From Arthrobacter oryzae (GTDB lineage: Bacteria > Actinomycetota > Actinomycetes > Actinomycetales > Micrococcaceae), in the NCBI RefSeq assembly GCF_030812315.1, contig NZ_JAUSSM010000006.1:248001-312000 (forward strand): DNA of 64,000 nt. Reading direction: 5' to 3'. The stretch's first letter is position 1. Each line of letters starts with the position of its first letter. Positions 49,404 to 58,348 of the stretch are shown here, piece by piece. The notes beneath the pieces were generated by a model. The model saw only the letters and a program-made list of their open reading frames with translations. It was not told the DNA's origin and ran no database searches. The translations under genes and the position numbers were made by a program.

Positions 49404-50771
49404 CTAGTGGGCGGCTGAACGTGCCGGCTCGCCCGCGGTGCCAGCGGCCGATTCGCCGGCGATGATGGCGTCCACTTCAGCCTTTTCCTTGGCGCCCCAG
49501 GTTTCGCGGGTGTTCAGCACGCCGATGAGGCCGATGACACCCACCAGGACGTACAGCGAGGCACCGCCGGCCCAGCCGAAGACGGAGGCAAGGAGTACGG
49601 CCAGGAAGGGCGCGAATCCGGAAATGGAGGCGGCGACCTGGTACCCGATGGAGGCACCGGATGTCCGGGTGTTGGTCCGGAACAGTTCCGCGAACCAGGC
49701 GCCCTGCGTGCCCGTGAACGTCGCGTGGATGACGCCGATGCCGATCACGAACGCCAGGACGATCAGGAACGGGTTGCCGGTGTTGCTGAGCAGGAACATC
49801 GGGAAGCCGAAGGCAATGACGGCGATGGTTCCGCCGAGGTAGAGCTTGCGGCGGCCGATGCGGTCGGTGAGCGCGCCGGCGATCAGCGTGACCGGGATGG
49901 CCAGAAGGCTGGCGATCACGATGCCGGTAAGGCCGATGGCCCGGTCGTCGGGGTTGTTCTTGGTGATGTAGGACAGCAGGTACGTGGCCGTGACGTAGTA
50001 CGCGCAGCTCTCCACGATCCGCAGTGAAATCACCCGCAGGATGTTCCGCCAGTCGTTCTTGATCACAGTGGTCAGCGGGTTCTTGACGATCGCGCCCATG
50101 GCCTTGGTGTGTTCGAACTCGGGGGATTCCTCAAGCTTCATCCGGACAACCAGGCCGACGACGATCAGGATGGCGCTTGCAAGGAACGGCAGCCGCCAGG
50201 CCCAGTCGGTCTGCAGGGAGGCGGAGAGGAGGAACGCGGCGTTGGCCAGGGTGATGCCCAGCGGGTTGCCCGCCTGCGGGATGGCGGCAAAGCGGCCGCG
50301 CTTCTTCCACGGTGCGTGCTCGAACGTCATCATGACGGCACCGCCCCATTCAGCACCGAAGGCGAGGCCCTGGATCATCCGGATGATGACCAGCAGGATG
50401 GGCGCGAGGATGCCGACCTGGGCATAGGTGGGGAGGCAGCCGATCAGGACGGTTGCGATTCCCATGGTCAGAAGTGCTCCGACGAGCACGGGCTTGCGGC
50501 CGTACTTGTCGCCGAGGTACCCGCCGACAGCGCCGCCGATGGGTCGCATCAGGAAGCCTACCGCCAGGGTGGCGAAGGCCAGGAGCGTTCCGACGACGGG
50601 GTCCGTGTTGGGGAAGAAGACCTTGCCGAAGTACAGGGCCGCGGCCGTACCGTATGCCACAAAGTCGTAGTTTTCCACGCATGTGCCGGCGGCCGAAGCC
50701 ATGGCTGTCTTGATCTTTCCAGGTGAACCGTGGGCCGCCTGGCGCGGCCGATCCGTGATTTCTGCCGTCAT
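49404..50771 (-). CDS. MFS transporter, MHS (metabolite:H+ symporter) family
   Basis: A 455-residue 12-helix major facilitator. TCVENYDFVAYGTAAALYFGKVFFP is the TM1 pattern of the family. FLMRPIGGAVGGYLGDKYGRKPVL is the characteristic motif, and GLAFGAEWGGAVMMTFEHAP follows. MHS members take up organic acids and betaine-type solutes. It is last in the LacI-rbsK-rpiB operon order (87 bp after rpiB), so it may import the sugar or sugar acid used there. Confidence 0.9.
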   Translation of the reverse strand: MTAEITDRPRQAAHGSPGKIKTAMASAAGTCVENYDFVAYGTAAALYFGKVFFPNTDPVVGTLLAFATLAVGFLMRPIGGAVGGYLGDKYGRKPVLVGALLTMGIATVLIGCLPTYAQVGILAPILLVIIRMIQGLAFGAEWGGAVMMTFEHAPWKKRGRFAAIPQAGNPLGITLANAAFLLSASLQTDWAWRLPFLASAILIVVGLVVRMKLEESPEFEHTKAMGAIVKNPLTTVIKNDWRNILRVISLRIVESCAYYVTATYLLSYITKNNPDDRAIGLTGIVIASLLAIPVTLIAGALTDRIGRRKLYLGGTIAVIAFGFPMFLLSNTGNPFLIVLAFVIGIGVIHATFTGTQGAWFAELFRTNTRTSGASIGYQVAASISGFAPFLAVLLASVFGWAGGASLYVLVGVIGLIGVLNTRETWGAKEKAEVDAIIAGESAAGTAGEPARSAAH

Positions 50772-50857
50772 GGTCTATATCTCCTTTGATATTGCTGAAT
50801 AGCCTTGGTCGGTGAGCCGAAGGCAGGTTGAATGTCTTGTGTGCAACACAGGCCGTG

Positions 50858-51328
50858 TCAGACTTCGGCGGCCAGTTCCCTGGCCCCTTCGAGCTCCATT
50901 TCGCGCAGCTTCCGGACCCGCCGGATGGTGTCCTCGTCGTTGTCGAATTTGGCGCTAAGGAATGATTCGAGGACTTCCTTCGCCGTGGCCCTGCCGATCA
51001 GCCAGGCACCCATGGCTATGGTGTTCGCGTCGTCGTGTTCCACGCTCTGGTGGGCGGAGTAGACGTCATGGCCCAGGGCGCAGCGGATGCCCGGGATCTT
51101 GTTGGCAGCCATGACGGCGCCGACGCCGGTCCCGCAGACCAGCACGGCCCGCTCCGCCTCGCCGGACCTGACGAGATCGCAGGTGGCGCGGGTGATGTCC
51201 GGGAAGTCGACCGGTGCCTCGCTGGGCGCGCCGCAGTCCATGACCTCATGGCCGAGGTCTTCCAGGACGGACTGGACAAACGCCTTCAGGGGGAATCCGG
51301 CGTGATCGTTTCCGAGTGCGATTTTCAT
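50858..51328 (-). CDS. RpiB/LacAB-type sugar phosphate isomerase
   Basis: A 156-residue isomerase. MKIALGNDHAGFPLKAFVQS begins the fold, with Asp8 and His9. Cys65 in VLVCGTGVGAVMAANK is the catalytic thiol/base position of RpiB, and HDVYSAHQSVEHDDANTIAMG is the second conserved block. It interconverts aldose and ketose phosphates: ribose-5-phosphate, or a tetrose or allose phosphate in this family. The ATG at 51328 is chosen. It lies 8 bp after rbsK in the same direction. Confidence 0.92.
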   Translation of the reverse strand: MKIALGNDHAGFPLKAFVQSVLEDLGHEVMDCGAPSEAPVDFPDITRATCDLVRSGEAERAVLVCGTGVGAVMAANKIPGIRCALGHDVYSAHQSVEHDDANTIAMGAWLIGRATAKEVLESFLSAKFDNDEDTIRRVRKLREMELEGARELAAEV

Positions 51329-51336
51329 GGGTCTCC

Positions 51337-52281
51337 TTAGTTCGGAACAACGAGGCTGGGCATTGCGGGGGAGGGCGCGGACGCCGGTAGCTCCCGCTGC
51401 CATGGAATCGATTCCATGGCGCCAATGCGCATGACTGCGAGAGCAGAAGCGCGAGTAGCGTAGATCATTGCGGCACGCAGCTCCCGCGGGCTGCCGGCCA
51501 GACATGAGGCGAGGTATCCAACAAATGTGTCGCCGGCTCCGGTGGTGTCCTTGGCGGCCACTTTCGTCGCCGGAACGTGCACAAAGTTGCCGTCGACGAC
51601 CGTAAAGGATCCTTCCGCCCCGGCGGTGCAGACAATGTCGGTCCCGAAAACCGGGGCGAGTGTCCGGACCAGTTCCCGGTGGCTCCCGGGCACCCCCGCG
51701 AGACCGGCCAGGACTTGGATTTCCTGTTCGTTCACCACGAGGAGGTCGACGTCGTCGAGCAGGCCGTCGATCTGCTCTGGGGCCGGTGCAGCGTTGAGGA
51801 TGACGAACGCCCCGCGGCTCTTCGCGATTCGTGCGGCCTGCCGGACCAGTGCGGCCGGAATCTCCAACTGCAGGACCAGGACATCACCGGCCTGCACGGC
51901 GGCGAGTCCCGCGTCGACGTCGCCGGCAGTGAGGGCGGAGTTCGCCCCCGGACTGACGATGATCTGGTTTTCGCCTTGATCGTCGACCGCGATGACCGCC
52001 GTTCCCGTCGCGGCGGTGCCGATGATCCGGACGTGGCTGGCGTCAATGCGGGCCCCGGTCAGGACCTCAAGAATCCGCCTTCCGTGGGCGTCGTCGCCGA
52101 CAGCGCCGGTGAATCTGACATCGGTGCCGGCCCGGGCCGCCGCGACGGCCTGGTTGCCGCCCTTGCCGCCGGGGCTGAATGTTGCATCCGAGCCCCGGAC
52201 TGTCTCGCCTGCGCGGGGCAGGGAGTGGACGCGGATGTTCTGGTCGATATTGAGGCTTCCGACCACAAAAACCGTGCTCAT
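51337..52281 (-). CDS. rbsK: Ribokinase
   Basis: A 314-residue PfkB-family sugar kinase. FVVGSLNIDQNIRVHSLPRAGETVRGSDATFSPGGKGGNQAVAAARAG carries the first signature. KDTTGAGDTFVGYLASCLAG is the second signature with the anion hole and catalytic Asp. It phosphorylates ribose (or a related pentose) with ATP. The 3' end contains the 22-bp palindrome at 51399-51420, which matches the LacI sites at 53400. Upstream is LacI, downstream RpiB. Confidence 0.9.
   Translation of the reverse strand: MSTVFVVGSLNIDQNIRVHSLPRAGETVRGSDATFSPGGKGGNQAVAAARAGTDVRFTGAVGDDAHGRRILEVLTGARIDASHVRIIGTAATGTAVIAVDDQGENQIIVSPGANSALTAGDVDAGLAAVQAGDVLVLQLEIPAALVRQAARIAKSRGAFVILNAAPAPEQIDGLLDDVDLLVVNEQEIQVLAGLAGVPGSHRELVRTLAPVFGTDIVCTAGAEGSFTVVDGNFVHVPATKVAAKDTTGAGDTFVGYLASCLAGSPRELRAAMIYATRASALAVMRIGAMESIPWQRELPASAPSPAMPSLVVPN
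51399..51420. promoter_or_regulatory. Intragenic LacI-type operator within rbsK
   Basis: A perfect 22-bp palindrome centred on TGGAATCGATTCCA (51403-51416). It differs by one base from the doubled TGGAATCGTTTCCA sites at the lacI promoter. It lies near the end of rbsK, about 70 bp upstream of rpiB. Confidence 0.7.
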
Positions 52282-52357
52282 TGGACCTGCTCCTTCGGTG
52301 GTATGGAACGGTGCCCCAAGCCGCAAATCGGGGGGACGGATTGGAGGGGCGCCGCTA

Positions 52358-53383
52358 TCACGGCTGCCCAAGGCTGGGATCTGGCGTGCCCGAGGAGGCG
52401 CGGACAATCAGTTCGCTCGGCAGAACGACTGATTCCGGCTTTCGACCGTCAATGACCTCGAGGAGCAGGCCAACCGCTGCGCGGCCCATCGCCTCCACAT
52501 CGTGTGAGATGACGGTAAGGGGCGGATCCAGCAGGGAAAACCACTCGATGTCGTCGAACGCAATGAGGGCGATGTCCCGGCCGATGCGCAGCCCCTTGCG
52601 GTTCAGCGTTGCCAACGCCCCGACAGCCATCGGGCTGTCCGCTGCCAGCAGCGCGGTGGGCGGCTGCGCGAGGCCCAGCAGGTGATGCGCGCCGGCCGAG
52701 CCGCTGGCGGACTGGAAGTCCCCGAAATACGTTAGGGCGGGGTCACTGCTGAGGCCAAAGTCGCGTGCTGCCCGCGAGAAGGACTTGAGCCGGTCCCGTC
52801 CTGTGGACGTGGTCTGGGGTCCGGCGATGTAGCCGACGCGTTCGTGACCCAGCCGGGCGAGATGCTCAACGGCCTGGCGGATGCCGGAGTCACTGTCTGT
52901 CGTCACGCTCGGGACGTCAATGCCGTTTACCGTCCGGTCGACGAAGACCGTGGGGATACCCCGCTCAAGCAAGGCGTGAAGGCTGGAACTCCCTTCGCCC
53001 TGCGGAGCGGCGATCACGCCGTCCACGCGCTGCGAAATGAAGGTTTCCAGGTACCGGTCCTGCTGCGGGATGCTTTCGTTGGCATTTCCCAGCAGCGTGA
53101 CAAGACCTTCCGCCAGGGCAGCCTGCTCGGCGGCGTGCGCCAGATCCGCGAAGAATGGGTTGCGGACGTCTGAAAGAAGGAGCCCGATGACGTTGGTCTT
53201 TGTGGACCGGAGTGCGCGGGCCTGGGCGTTGGGATGAAAGTCCAGCTGGGCCACGGCGGCCGCGACCCTCTGCCTGGATTCCGCGGAAGTGGCCGGGTTT
53301 CCGGACAACACCCTGGACGCAGTGGCGGGGGAAACGCCGGCCAATGCGGCCACGTCCTTGATGGTGATGGATGGTCCAGTCAC
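52358..53383 (-). CDS. LacI family regulator of the rbsK-rpiB-MFS genes
   Basis: A 341-residue repressor. The helix-turn-helix ITIKDVAALAGVSPATASRVLSGNPA is followed by the hinge (FHPNAQARALRS) and sensor (VIGLLLSDVRNPFFADLAHAAEQA, PTVFVDRTVNGIDVPSVTTDSD, IAFDDIEWFSLLDPPLTVISHD). The GTG at 53383 is taken as start. It is first in its own gene set, and its upstream region has the nested operator array at 53400-53451. Confidence 0.92.
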   Translation of the reverse strand: MTGPSITIKDVAALAGVSPATASRVLSGNPATSAESRQRVAAAVAQLDFHPNAQARALRSTKTNVIGLLLSDVRNPFFADLAHAAEQAALAEGLVTLLGNANESIPQQDRYLETFISQRVDGVIAAPQGEGSSSLHALLERGIPTVFVDRTVNGIDVPSVTTDSDSGIRQAVEHLARLGHERVGYIAGPQTTSTGRDRLKSFSRAARDFGLSSDPALTYFGDFQSASGSAGAHHLLGLAQPPTALLAADSPMAVGALATLNRKGLRIGRDIALIAFDDIEWFSLLDPPLTVISHDVEAMGRAAVGLLLEVIDGRKPESVVLPSELIVRASSGTPDPSLGQP

Positions 53384-53399
53384 TTCCCCGCCTCTCGCA

Positions 53400-53451
53400 T
53401 CACATACTTGGTGGAATCGTTTCCATGGAATCGTTTCCACCAAGTATGTGA
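53400..53451. promoter_or_regulatory. Nested operator array: two abutted LacI boxes inside a larger inverted repeat
   Basis: Two identical 14-bp boxes TGGAATCGTTTCCA at 53412-53425 and 53426-53439 abut with no gap. They are enclosed by 12-bp arms TCACATACTTGG (53400-53411) and CCAAGTATGTGA (53440-53451). The spacing and symmetry are exact. Confidence 0.88.
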
Positions 53452-53544
53452 CCGGACTTACAAAGTGTCAACCGCTCAAGGCTGTGTGACGCGGCGCGCC
53501 CTCAATGCATCACCGGACAGCTCGGCGGCGCCTGCGCCGGCGCC

Positions 53545-54234
53545 CTACTCCCCGTGGACTTCGGCCTGCTTCTCCTCGGACCGGTCCAGATAGGCAAGCA
53601 GGAGCTCGGCGGCGCGGTCCGGCTCACCGGCTTCCAGGGCCACGCAGATCTCCTCGTTGCCTTTGAGGTACCCGCTGTAGAAGTGCGCATCCATCGTGGC
53701 CTTGTGGAAGAACAGTCGCATCTCGGCCAGGACCTGGGCCATGATGGTGTTCAGCCGGCGGCTCCCCGCCAAGGCAACGATCGCCTTGTGGAAGTGCTGG
53801 TTCGCGGTGCCCAGCCCCTCGTCGTCGTTTGCGGCGGCCGCGACCTTGCCTTCCTCCACCGCTTCCCGGACAGCGGCCACAGCCTCGGGGGTGCCCCCGC
53901 CGCGGATGGCGCTGACTTCGATGACACGGCGAACGGTGTAGACATCGTGGATATCGCCGGCTTCCAGGCTCGCCACAAAAACCCCGCGGTTGGGGTGCCG
54001 GACCACCAGCCGTTCGCTGGCGAGCTCGGCAAACGCCTCGCGGACCGTGTTGCGCGAGACGCCAAGATCCTCGGCAATCGTGGATTCGGTCAGGCGTGCG
54101 CCCGGGAGCAGGACCCCTTCAGCCAGCTGCAAGCGCAGCTCGTCAGCCACCCGGTCGGCTACTGAGGGCACGGCAACGCGAAGCCTCGCGGCTGCGGGGG
54201 AGGTGCCTCGGTTCGCTGCTTCTGAAGTGGCCAT
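53545..54234 (-). CDS. GntR family (FCD) regulator of the 5-oxoprolinase locus
   Basis: A 229-residue FadR-type regulator. The winged helix-turn-helix reads VADRVADELRLQLAEGVLLPGARLTESTIAEDLGVSRNTVREAFAELASERLVV. The FCD domain has metal-type residues in GTANQHFHKAIVALAGS and in a C-terminal helix ending AYLDRSEEKQAEVHGE. It is divergent from pxpA, with a perfect site at 54275-54289 between. Confidence 0.9.
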   Translation of the reverse strand: MATSEAANRGTSPAAARLRVAVPSVADRVADELRLQLAEGVLLPGARLTESTIAEDLGVSRNTVREAFAELASERLVVRHPNRGVFVASLEAGDIHDVYTVRRVIEVSAIRGGGTPEAVAAVREAVEEGKVAAAANDDEGLGTANQHFHKAIVALAGSRRLNTIMAQVLAEMRLFFHKATMDAHFYSGYLKGNEEICVALEAGEPDRAAELLLAYLDRSEEKQAEVHGE

Positions 54235-54274
54235 ACTCCAGAATTTACACGATCGTCACATCGCTGAATCGAAG

Positions 54275-54289
54275 GATTGTTGAACAATC
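54275..54289. promoter_or_regulatory. GntR operator
   Basis: Perfect inverted repeat GATTGTT-G-AACAATC, containing TTGT-TGA-ACAA as expected for FadR-subfamily GntR proteins, 52 bp upstream of pxpA. Confidence 0.85.
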
Positions 54290-54340
54290 GCTAAATTTGG
54301 TGCATCCTAGTAGGAGTAAATCAATGAGACGAGGATCACA

Positions 54341-55099
54341 ATGGTTAGCATGGACCTGAACAGCGACGTAGGCGAATCCTTCGGCCGCTGGAGCCTGGGC
54401 GATGACACGGCGATGTTTCAGTCCGTGTCCAGCGCCAACGTGGCCTGCGGATTCCACGCGGGTGATCCCACAGTTATCCGCCGCACCTGCCGCGAAGCTG
54501 TGGGAGCCGGAGTCACGATCGGTGCCCACGTGGGCTACCGCGACCTCGCCGGCTTCGGCCGCCGCTTCATGGACGTGGATCCGAACGAACTTGCGGACGA
54601 GGTGGTCTACCAGATCGGCGCGCTGCAGGCGCTGGCCGCCACCGAAGGCGGCCGAGTCCGCTACGTCAAGCCGCACGGCGGCCTGTACAACGCGATTGTT
54701 TCCCACACCGCCCAGGCGCGCGCCGTCGTCGACGCCGTCAAGTCGGTCGATCCCGGTCTGCCCATCCTTGGCCTGCCCGGCTCGGAGGTGCTGCGCCTCG
54801 CAGAGGCCGCAGGGCTCCGCGGAGTTTCCGAAGCCTTCGCGGACCGCGCCTACAACCCGGACGGCACCCTCGTCTCCCGCTCGCTCCCCGGAGCCGTCCT
54901 GCATGACCCGGCCGAGGTGGCCGAACACGTCCTGCGCATGGCCACCGACTCCGCCATCCGCGCCGTGGACGGCTCCATCCTGAAAGTCAATGCAGACAGT
55001 ATCTGCGTCCACGGCGATTCCCCCGGGGCCGTTGCCATGGCTGTTGCAGTCAAGGCTGCGCTTTCCGACGCCGGAATCAGTATCAAGTCGTTCGCCTAA
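54341..55099 (+). CDS. pxpA: 5-oxoprolinase subunit PxpA (LamB/YcsF family)
   Basis: A 252-residue protein. [22 protein letters not shown] carries the family's acidic metal-type residues, and [20 protein letters not shown] and [20 protein letters not shown] follow, with [19 protein letters not shown] as the closing block. PxpA acts with PxpB and PxpC in ATP-dependent opening of 5-oxoproline to glutamate. The partners are the fused gene at 56641. The gene set is under the GntR regulator. Confidence 0.93.
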   Translation: MVSMDLNSDVGESFGRWSLGDDTAMFQSVSSANVACGFHAGDPTVIRRTCREAVGAGVTIGAHVGYRDLAGFGRRFMDVDPNELADEVVYQIGALQALAATEGGRVRYVKPHGGLYNAIVSHTAQARAVVDAVKSVDPGLPILGLPGSEVLRLAEAAGLRGVSEAFADRAYNPDGTLVSRSLPGAVLHDPAEVAEHVLRMATDSAIRAVDGSILKVNADSICVHGDSPGAVAMAVAVKAALSDAGISIKSFA

Positions 55100-55221
55100 A
55101 CCGCGTTCGCTCAACCTGTCAGCGCTCCGCGGAGTGGACAGCTCCGCCAGGCAACCGCGCTCCAGCAACGGCATCCCCAATCAGCACGCAGGCAGCACCA
55201 CCGCACACCTGAAGGAAGACC

Positions 55222-56559
55222 ATGACTACACACCACACGGCCGCCCGCACCGGCCGGAAAATCCCACCCGGAGCCCTGAAGGCGTACATCGCCAGCCTCA
55301 CCGGCACCTCGCTGGAGTACTACGACTTCGCGATCTACTCCGTGGCTTCGGCGCTGGTCTTCCCCAAGATCTTCTTCCCGGGGAATGACGAATTCGTCGG
55401 CCTCCTGCTCTCCTTCTCCGCCTTCGCGGTGGGTTACCTGGCACGTCCCATCGGCGGCGTGATCTTCGGCCGCCTGGGCGACAAGATCGGCCGCAAGCAC
55501 GTCCTGGTGGTCACCCTTATGCTGATCGGTGTCGCCACCGTGCTCATCGGCCTGCTTCCCGACTACTCGGTGATCGGCGTCGCCGCCCCCACCATCCTGG
55601 TGCTCCTGCGCCTGGCCCAGGGCATCGGCGTCGGCGGCGAATGGGGCGGGGCCGTCCTGCTTTCCAGCGAATTCGGTGACGCCAACAAACGTGGCTTCTG
55701 GTCCTCCGCCGCCCAGATCGGCCCGCCCGCCGGCAACCTGATGGCCAACGGCGTCCTGGCCCTCCTGGCCGCAACCCTCAGTACCGAAGCGTTCCTTTCC
55801 TGGGGATGGCGCGTGGCCTTCCTCGCCTCCGCCCTGCTGGTTGTCTTCGGCCTGGTCATCCGCCTCAAGCTTGAGGAGACCCCGGTGTTCAAGGCGATCC
55901 AGGCCCACGGCGAACAGCCCAAGGCCCCCATCACAGAGGTATTCACCAAGGAACCCCGCGCCCTTGTGGCCGCCGCCCTCTCCCGCGTCTGCCCCGACAT
56001 CCTCTACGCACTGTTCACCGTCTTCGTGGCCGTCTACGCCACCAAGGAACTCGGCATGACCACGGGCAACGTCCTCACGGCCATCCTGATCGGCTCGGCG
56101 TTCCAGCTGTTCCTCATCCCGCTGGCCGGCGCCCTCACGGACCGCTTCAACCGCCGTATGGTCTACGGCATCGCGGCTGTGGGCACTGCCCTCTACATCC
56201 CGCTGTTCTTCCTCATGATCGAGGGCAAGTCGGTGCTGATGCTGACCATCGGCGTTGTGATCGGCCTGGCCTTCCACGCCTTCATGTACGGCCCGCAGGC
56301 CGCCTACATCACCGAGCAGTTCCCGGCCCGGCTGCGCTACGCCGGCAGCTCGCTGGCCTACACCCTGGCCGGTGTGATCGGCGGCGCCGTGGCACCGCTC
56401 ATCTTCACCGCGCTCTACGCTGCGTCCGGTGACTGGTTCCTGATTGCGGCGTACCTCCTGGTGGCTTCCGCGGTGACGGTTGTGGGCCTGGCCCTCGGCC
56501 GGAACCCACAGACCGCCGAAGAAGAGCGACTCCTGGCAGACGCCCACGCCCCCGCCTAA
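55222..56559 (+). CDS. MFS transporter, MHS family (candidate 5-oxoproline importer)
   Basis: A 445-residue 12-helix facilitator. TSLEYYDFAIYSVASALVFPKIFFP is the TM1 pattern. YLARPIGGVIFGRLGDKIGRKHVL is the MHS motif, and GIGVGGEWGGAVLLSSEFGD is the central motif. It lies between pxpA and pxpBC on the same strand, so an importer of 5-oxoproline or related acid is the simplest reading. It resembles the other MHS protein at 49404 only in family motifs. Confidence 0.88.
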   Translation: MTTHHTAARTGRKIPPGALKAYIASLTGTSLEYYDFAIYSVASALVFPKIFFPGNDEFVGLLLSFSAFAVGYLARPIGGVIFGRLGDKIGRKHVLVVTLMLIGVATVLIGLLPDYSVIGVAAPTILVLLRLAQGIGVGGEWGGAVLLSSEFGDANKRGFWSSAAQIGPPAGNLMANGVLALLAATLSTEAFLSWGWRVAFLASALLVVFGLVIRLKLEETPVFKAIQAHGEQPKAPITEVFTKEPRALVAAALSRVCPDILYALFTVFVAVYATKELGMTTGNVLTAILIGSAFQLFLIPLAGALTDRFNRRMVYGIAAVGTALYIPLFFLMIEGKSVLMLTIGVVIGLAFHAFMYGPQAAYITEQFPARLRYAGSSLAYTLAGVIGGAVAPLIFTALYAASGDWFLIAAYLLVASAVTVVGLALGRNPQTAEEERLLADAHAPA

Positions 56560-56640
56560 GCGGCGCGGAACCTGGCCGGCGCAGAATCCTGCACAGCGCG
56601 AAAACCTGTACAAGCATTGGCAACGATGGAAGCGGTAGCA

Positions 56641-58341
56641 ATGGAAACCCTGACCGAGCACAAGGTCCTCTCGGTGCGGCCCGTGGGAACGCGGGCGGTG
56701 CTCGCGGAGCTTTCCGGAACGCAGGACGTCCTCGCCCTGCAGACCCTGCTCCTCGAATCGCCGCTGCCGGGGCAGTTGGACGTGCTGGCGGCCGCACAGA
56801 CCGTGATGGTCCGTGCGGATTCGCCGGCGGCTGCCCGCCGCATGGGCGCACTGCTGCTACAGCTGGACCTCACGGCTCCGGTCCGGCAGGAAGGCGGCCT
56901 GGTGTTCATCGATACCGTGTACGACGGCGAGGACCTCGCCGAAGTGGGGCGGCTCACCGGCCTGGGAACGGACGGGGTCATTAAAGCCCACACCGGCCAG
57001 GTGTGGACAGTGGCTTTCGCCGGGTTCGCGCCGGGGTTCGGCTACATGGTGGGCGAGAACCAGGTGCTGGAAGTGCCTCGCCGGAGCTCTCCGCGCACGG
57101 CAGTTCCCGCCGGATCGGTGGCACTGGCAGGCAACTATTCGGCGGTGTACCCGCGCAAGTCCCCGGGCGGCTGGCAGCTGATCGGCCGGACCGGGGCCCG
57201 CATGTGGGACCTCGACCGGGCCGAGCCGGCGCTGGCCAGCCCGGGCCACCGGGTCCAGTTCCGAGCCGTCCGCGAGGTTGTGACCGTGGCGCCGGAGAAC
57301 GCAGCTCCCGAGGCGGCACCCGCCAGCGGGATGCCCGCCCAGGATCCTGCTTCCGGACTGCGGATTGTTTCACCCGGACTGCAGAGCCTCATCCAGGATC
57401 TCGGCCGGCACGGCCACTCCGCCCTGGGCGTCTCCGCCGCCGGTGCACTGGACCGGGCCTCGCTTCGCCGGGCCAACCGCCTGGTGGGCAACGCCCCCTC
57501 AGCCGCAGCCATCGAAAGCGTGGCCGGCGGTCTCAGGGTCCAGGCCGTCGGTGACCAAGTCCTGGCCGTTGCAGGGGCGCCATCTGCACTGACTATCGAA
57601 TCGGCGCTGACTGTCGACTCGCCGTCGGACGCTGAATCCGGCTCCGACACCGACCAGCCGCGCCAGCGCACCGTGCCCATGGCTACCCCGTTTGCCCTGC
57701 TCGACGGCGAAATCCTGACCCTGGGCGCCCCGGAGGCCGGCTTCCGCAGCTACCTCGCGGTGCGCGGCGGCGTAGACATAGCGCCGGTGCTGGGCAGCCG
57801 GTCCACGGACACCATGTCCGGCATCGGTCCGGCGCCGCTTGCTGCGGGCCAGGTGCTGGCATCCGGCGACGTCACCGAATCCGGCGTTGTGGGCAATCCC
57901 GAGCTCCAGCCGGACTATCCCGGGGACGGCGTCACGGTGCTGGACATCGTGATGGGCCCGCGCGCCGACTGGTTCGATGAGGCCGCCCTCGAGTCCCTGT
58001 GCGGACAGGACTGGGTGGTGAAGCCGCAGTCCAACCGTGTGGGCATGCGGCTGGACGGCACGCCCCTGCAGCGAAGCCGGCAGGGTGAACTGCCCAGCGA
58101 AGGCACCGTGGCCGGGGCCATCCAGGTTCCGCCTGAGGGCCTGCCTGTGCTCTTCCTGGCCGACCATCCGATCACCGGCGGCTACCCGGTGATCGGCGTG
58201 GTGGTGGACCACCAGCTTGACTTGGCCGCCCAGGTGCCGATCGGCGGCAGCATCCGCTTCCGCCGTCTTCCCGAACAGACTTCCCCCGAACAGACCGCCC
58301 CTGAACAGACTTCCCCTGAACAGACTTCCCAAGAAAAGTGA
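56641..58341 (+). CDS. pxpBC: Fused 5-oxoprolinase subunits PxpB-PxpC
   Basis: About 566 residues. Residues about 1-215 match the KipI/PxpB domain (CT_C_D: VRPVGTRAVLAELSGTQDVL, PGFGYMVGENQVLEVPRR, PGGWQLIGRTGARMWDL). From about 240 a KipA/PxpC domain follows (CT_A_B: LRIVSPGLQSLIQDLGRHGHSALGVSAAG, YLAVRGGVDIAPVLGSRSTD, LFLADHPITGGYPVIGVV). In many bacteria these are separate. The end carries a PEQT(S/A) tandem repeat. Alternative start: ATG at 56626 or TTG at 56617. Confidence 0.93.
   Translation: METLTEHKVLSVRPVGTRAVLAELSGTQDVLALQTLLLESPLPGQLDVLAAAQTVMVRADSPAAARRMGALLLQLDLTAPVRQEGGLVFIDTVYDGEDLAEVGRLTGLGTDGVIKAHTGQVWTVAFAGFAPGFGYMVGENQVLEVPRRSSPRTAVPAGSVALAGNYSAVYPRKSPGGWQLIGRTGARMWDLDRAEPALASPGHRVQFRAVREVVTVAPENAAPEAAPASGMPAQDPASGLRIVSPGLQSLIQDLGRHGHSALGVSAAGALDRASLRRANRLVGNAPSAAAIESVAGGLRVQAVGDQVLAVAGAPSALTIESALTVDSPSDAESGSDTDQPRQRTVPMATPFALLDGEILTLGAPEAGFRSYLAVRGGVDIAPVLGSRSTDTMSGIGPAPLAAGQVLASGDVTESGVVGNPELQPDYPGDGVTVLDIVMGPRADWFDEAALESLCGQDWVVKPQSNRVGMRLDGTPLQRSRQGELPSEGTVAGAIQVPPEGLPVLFLADHPITGGYPVIGVVVDHQLDLAAQVPIGGSIRFRRLPEQTSPEQTAPEQTSPEQTSQEK
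58270..58329 (+). repeat. 15-bp coding repeat, four copies
   Basis: Four 15-bp units (CCCGAACAGACTTCC-like) in frame at the 3' end of pxpBC, each coding PEQT plus Ser or Ala. The copies differ by one to four bases. Confidence 0.85.
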
Positions 58342-58348
58342 GTAACTG

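Noticed and set aside
55111..56661. 516-residue open frame opposite the MFS gene
   Set aside because: Composition is Gly/Asp/His/Glu-rich, typical of antisense shadow; the plus-strand MFS has clear motifs.
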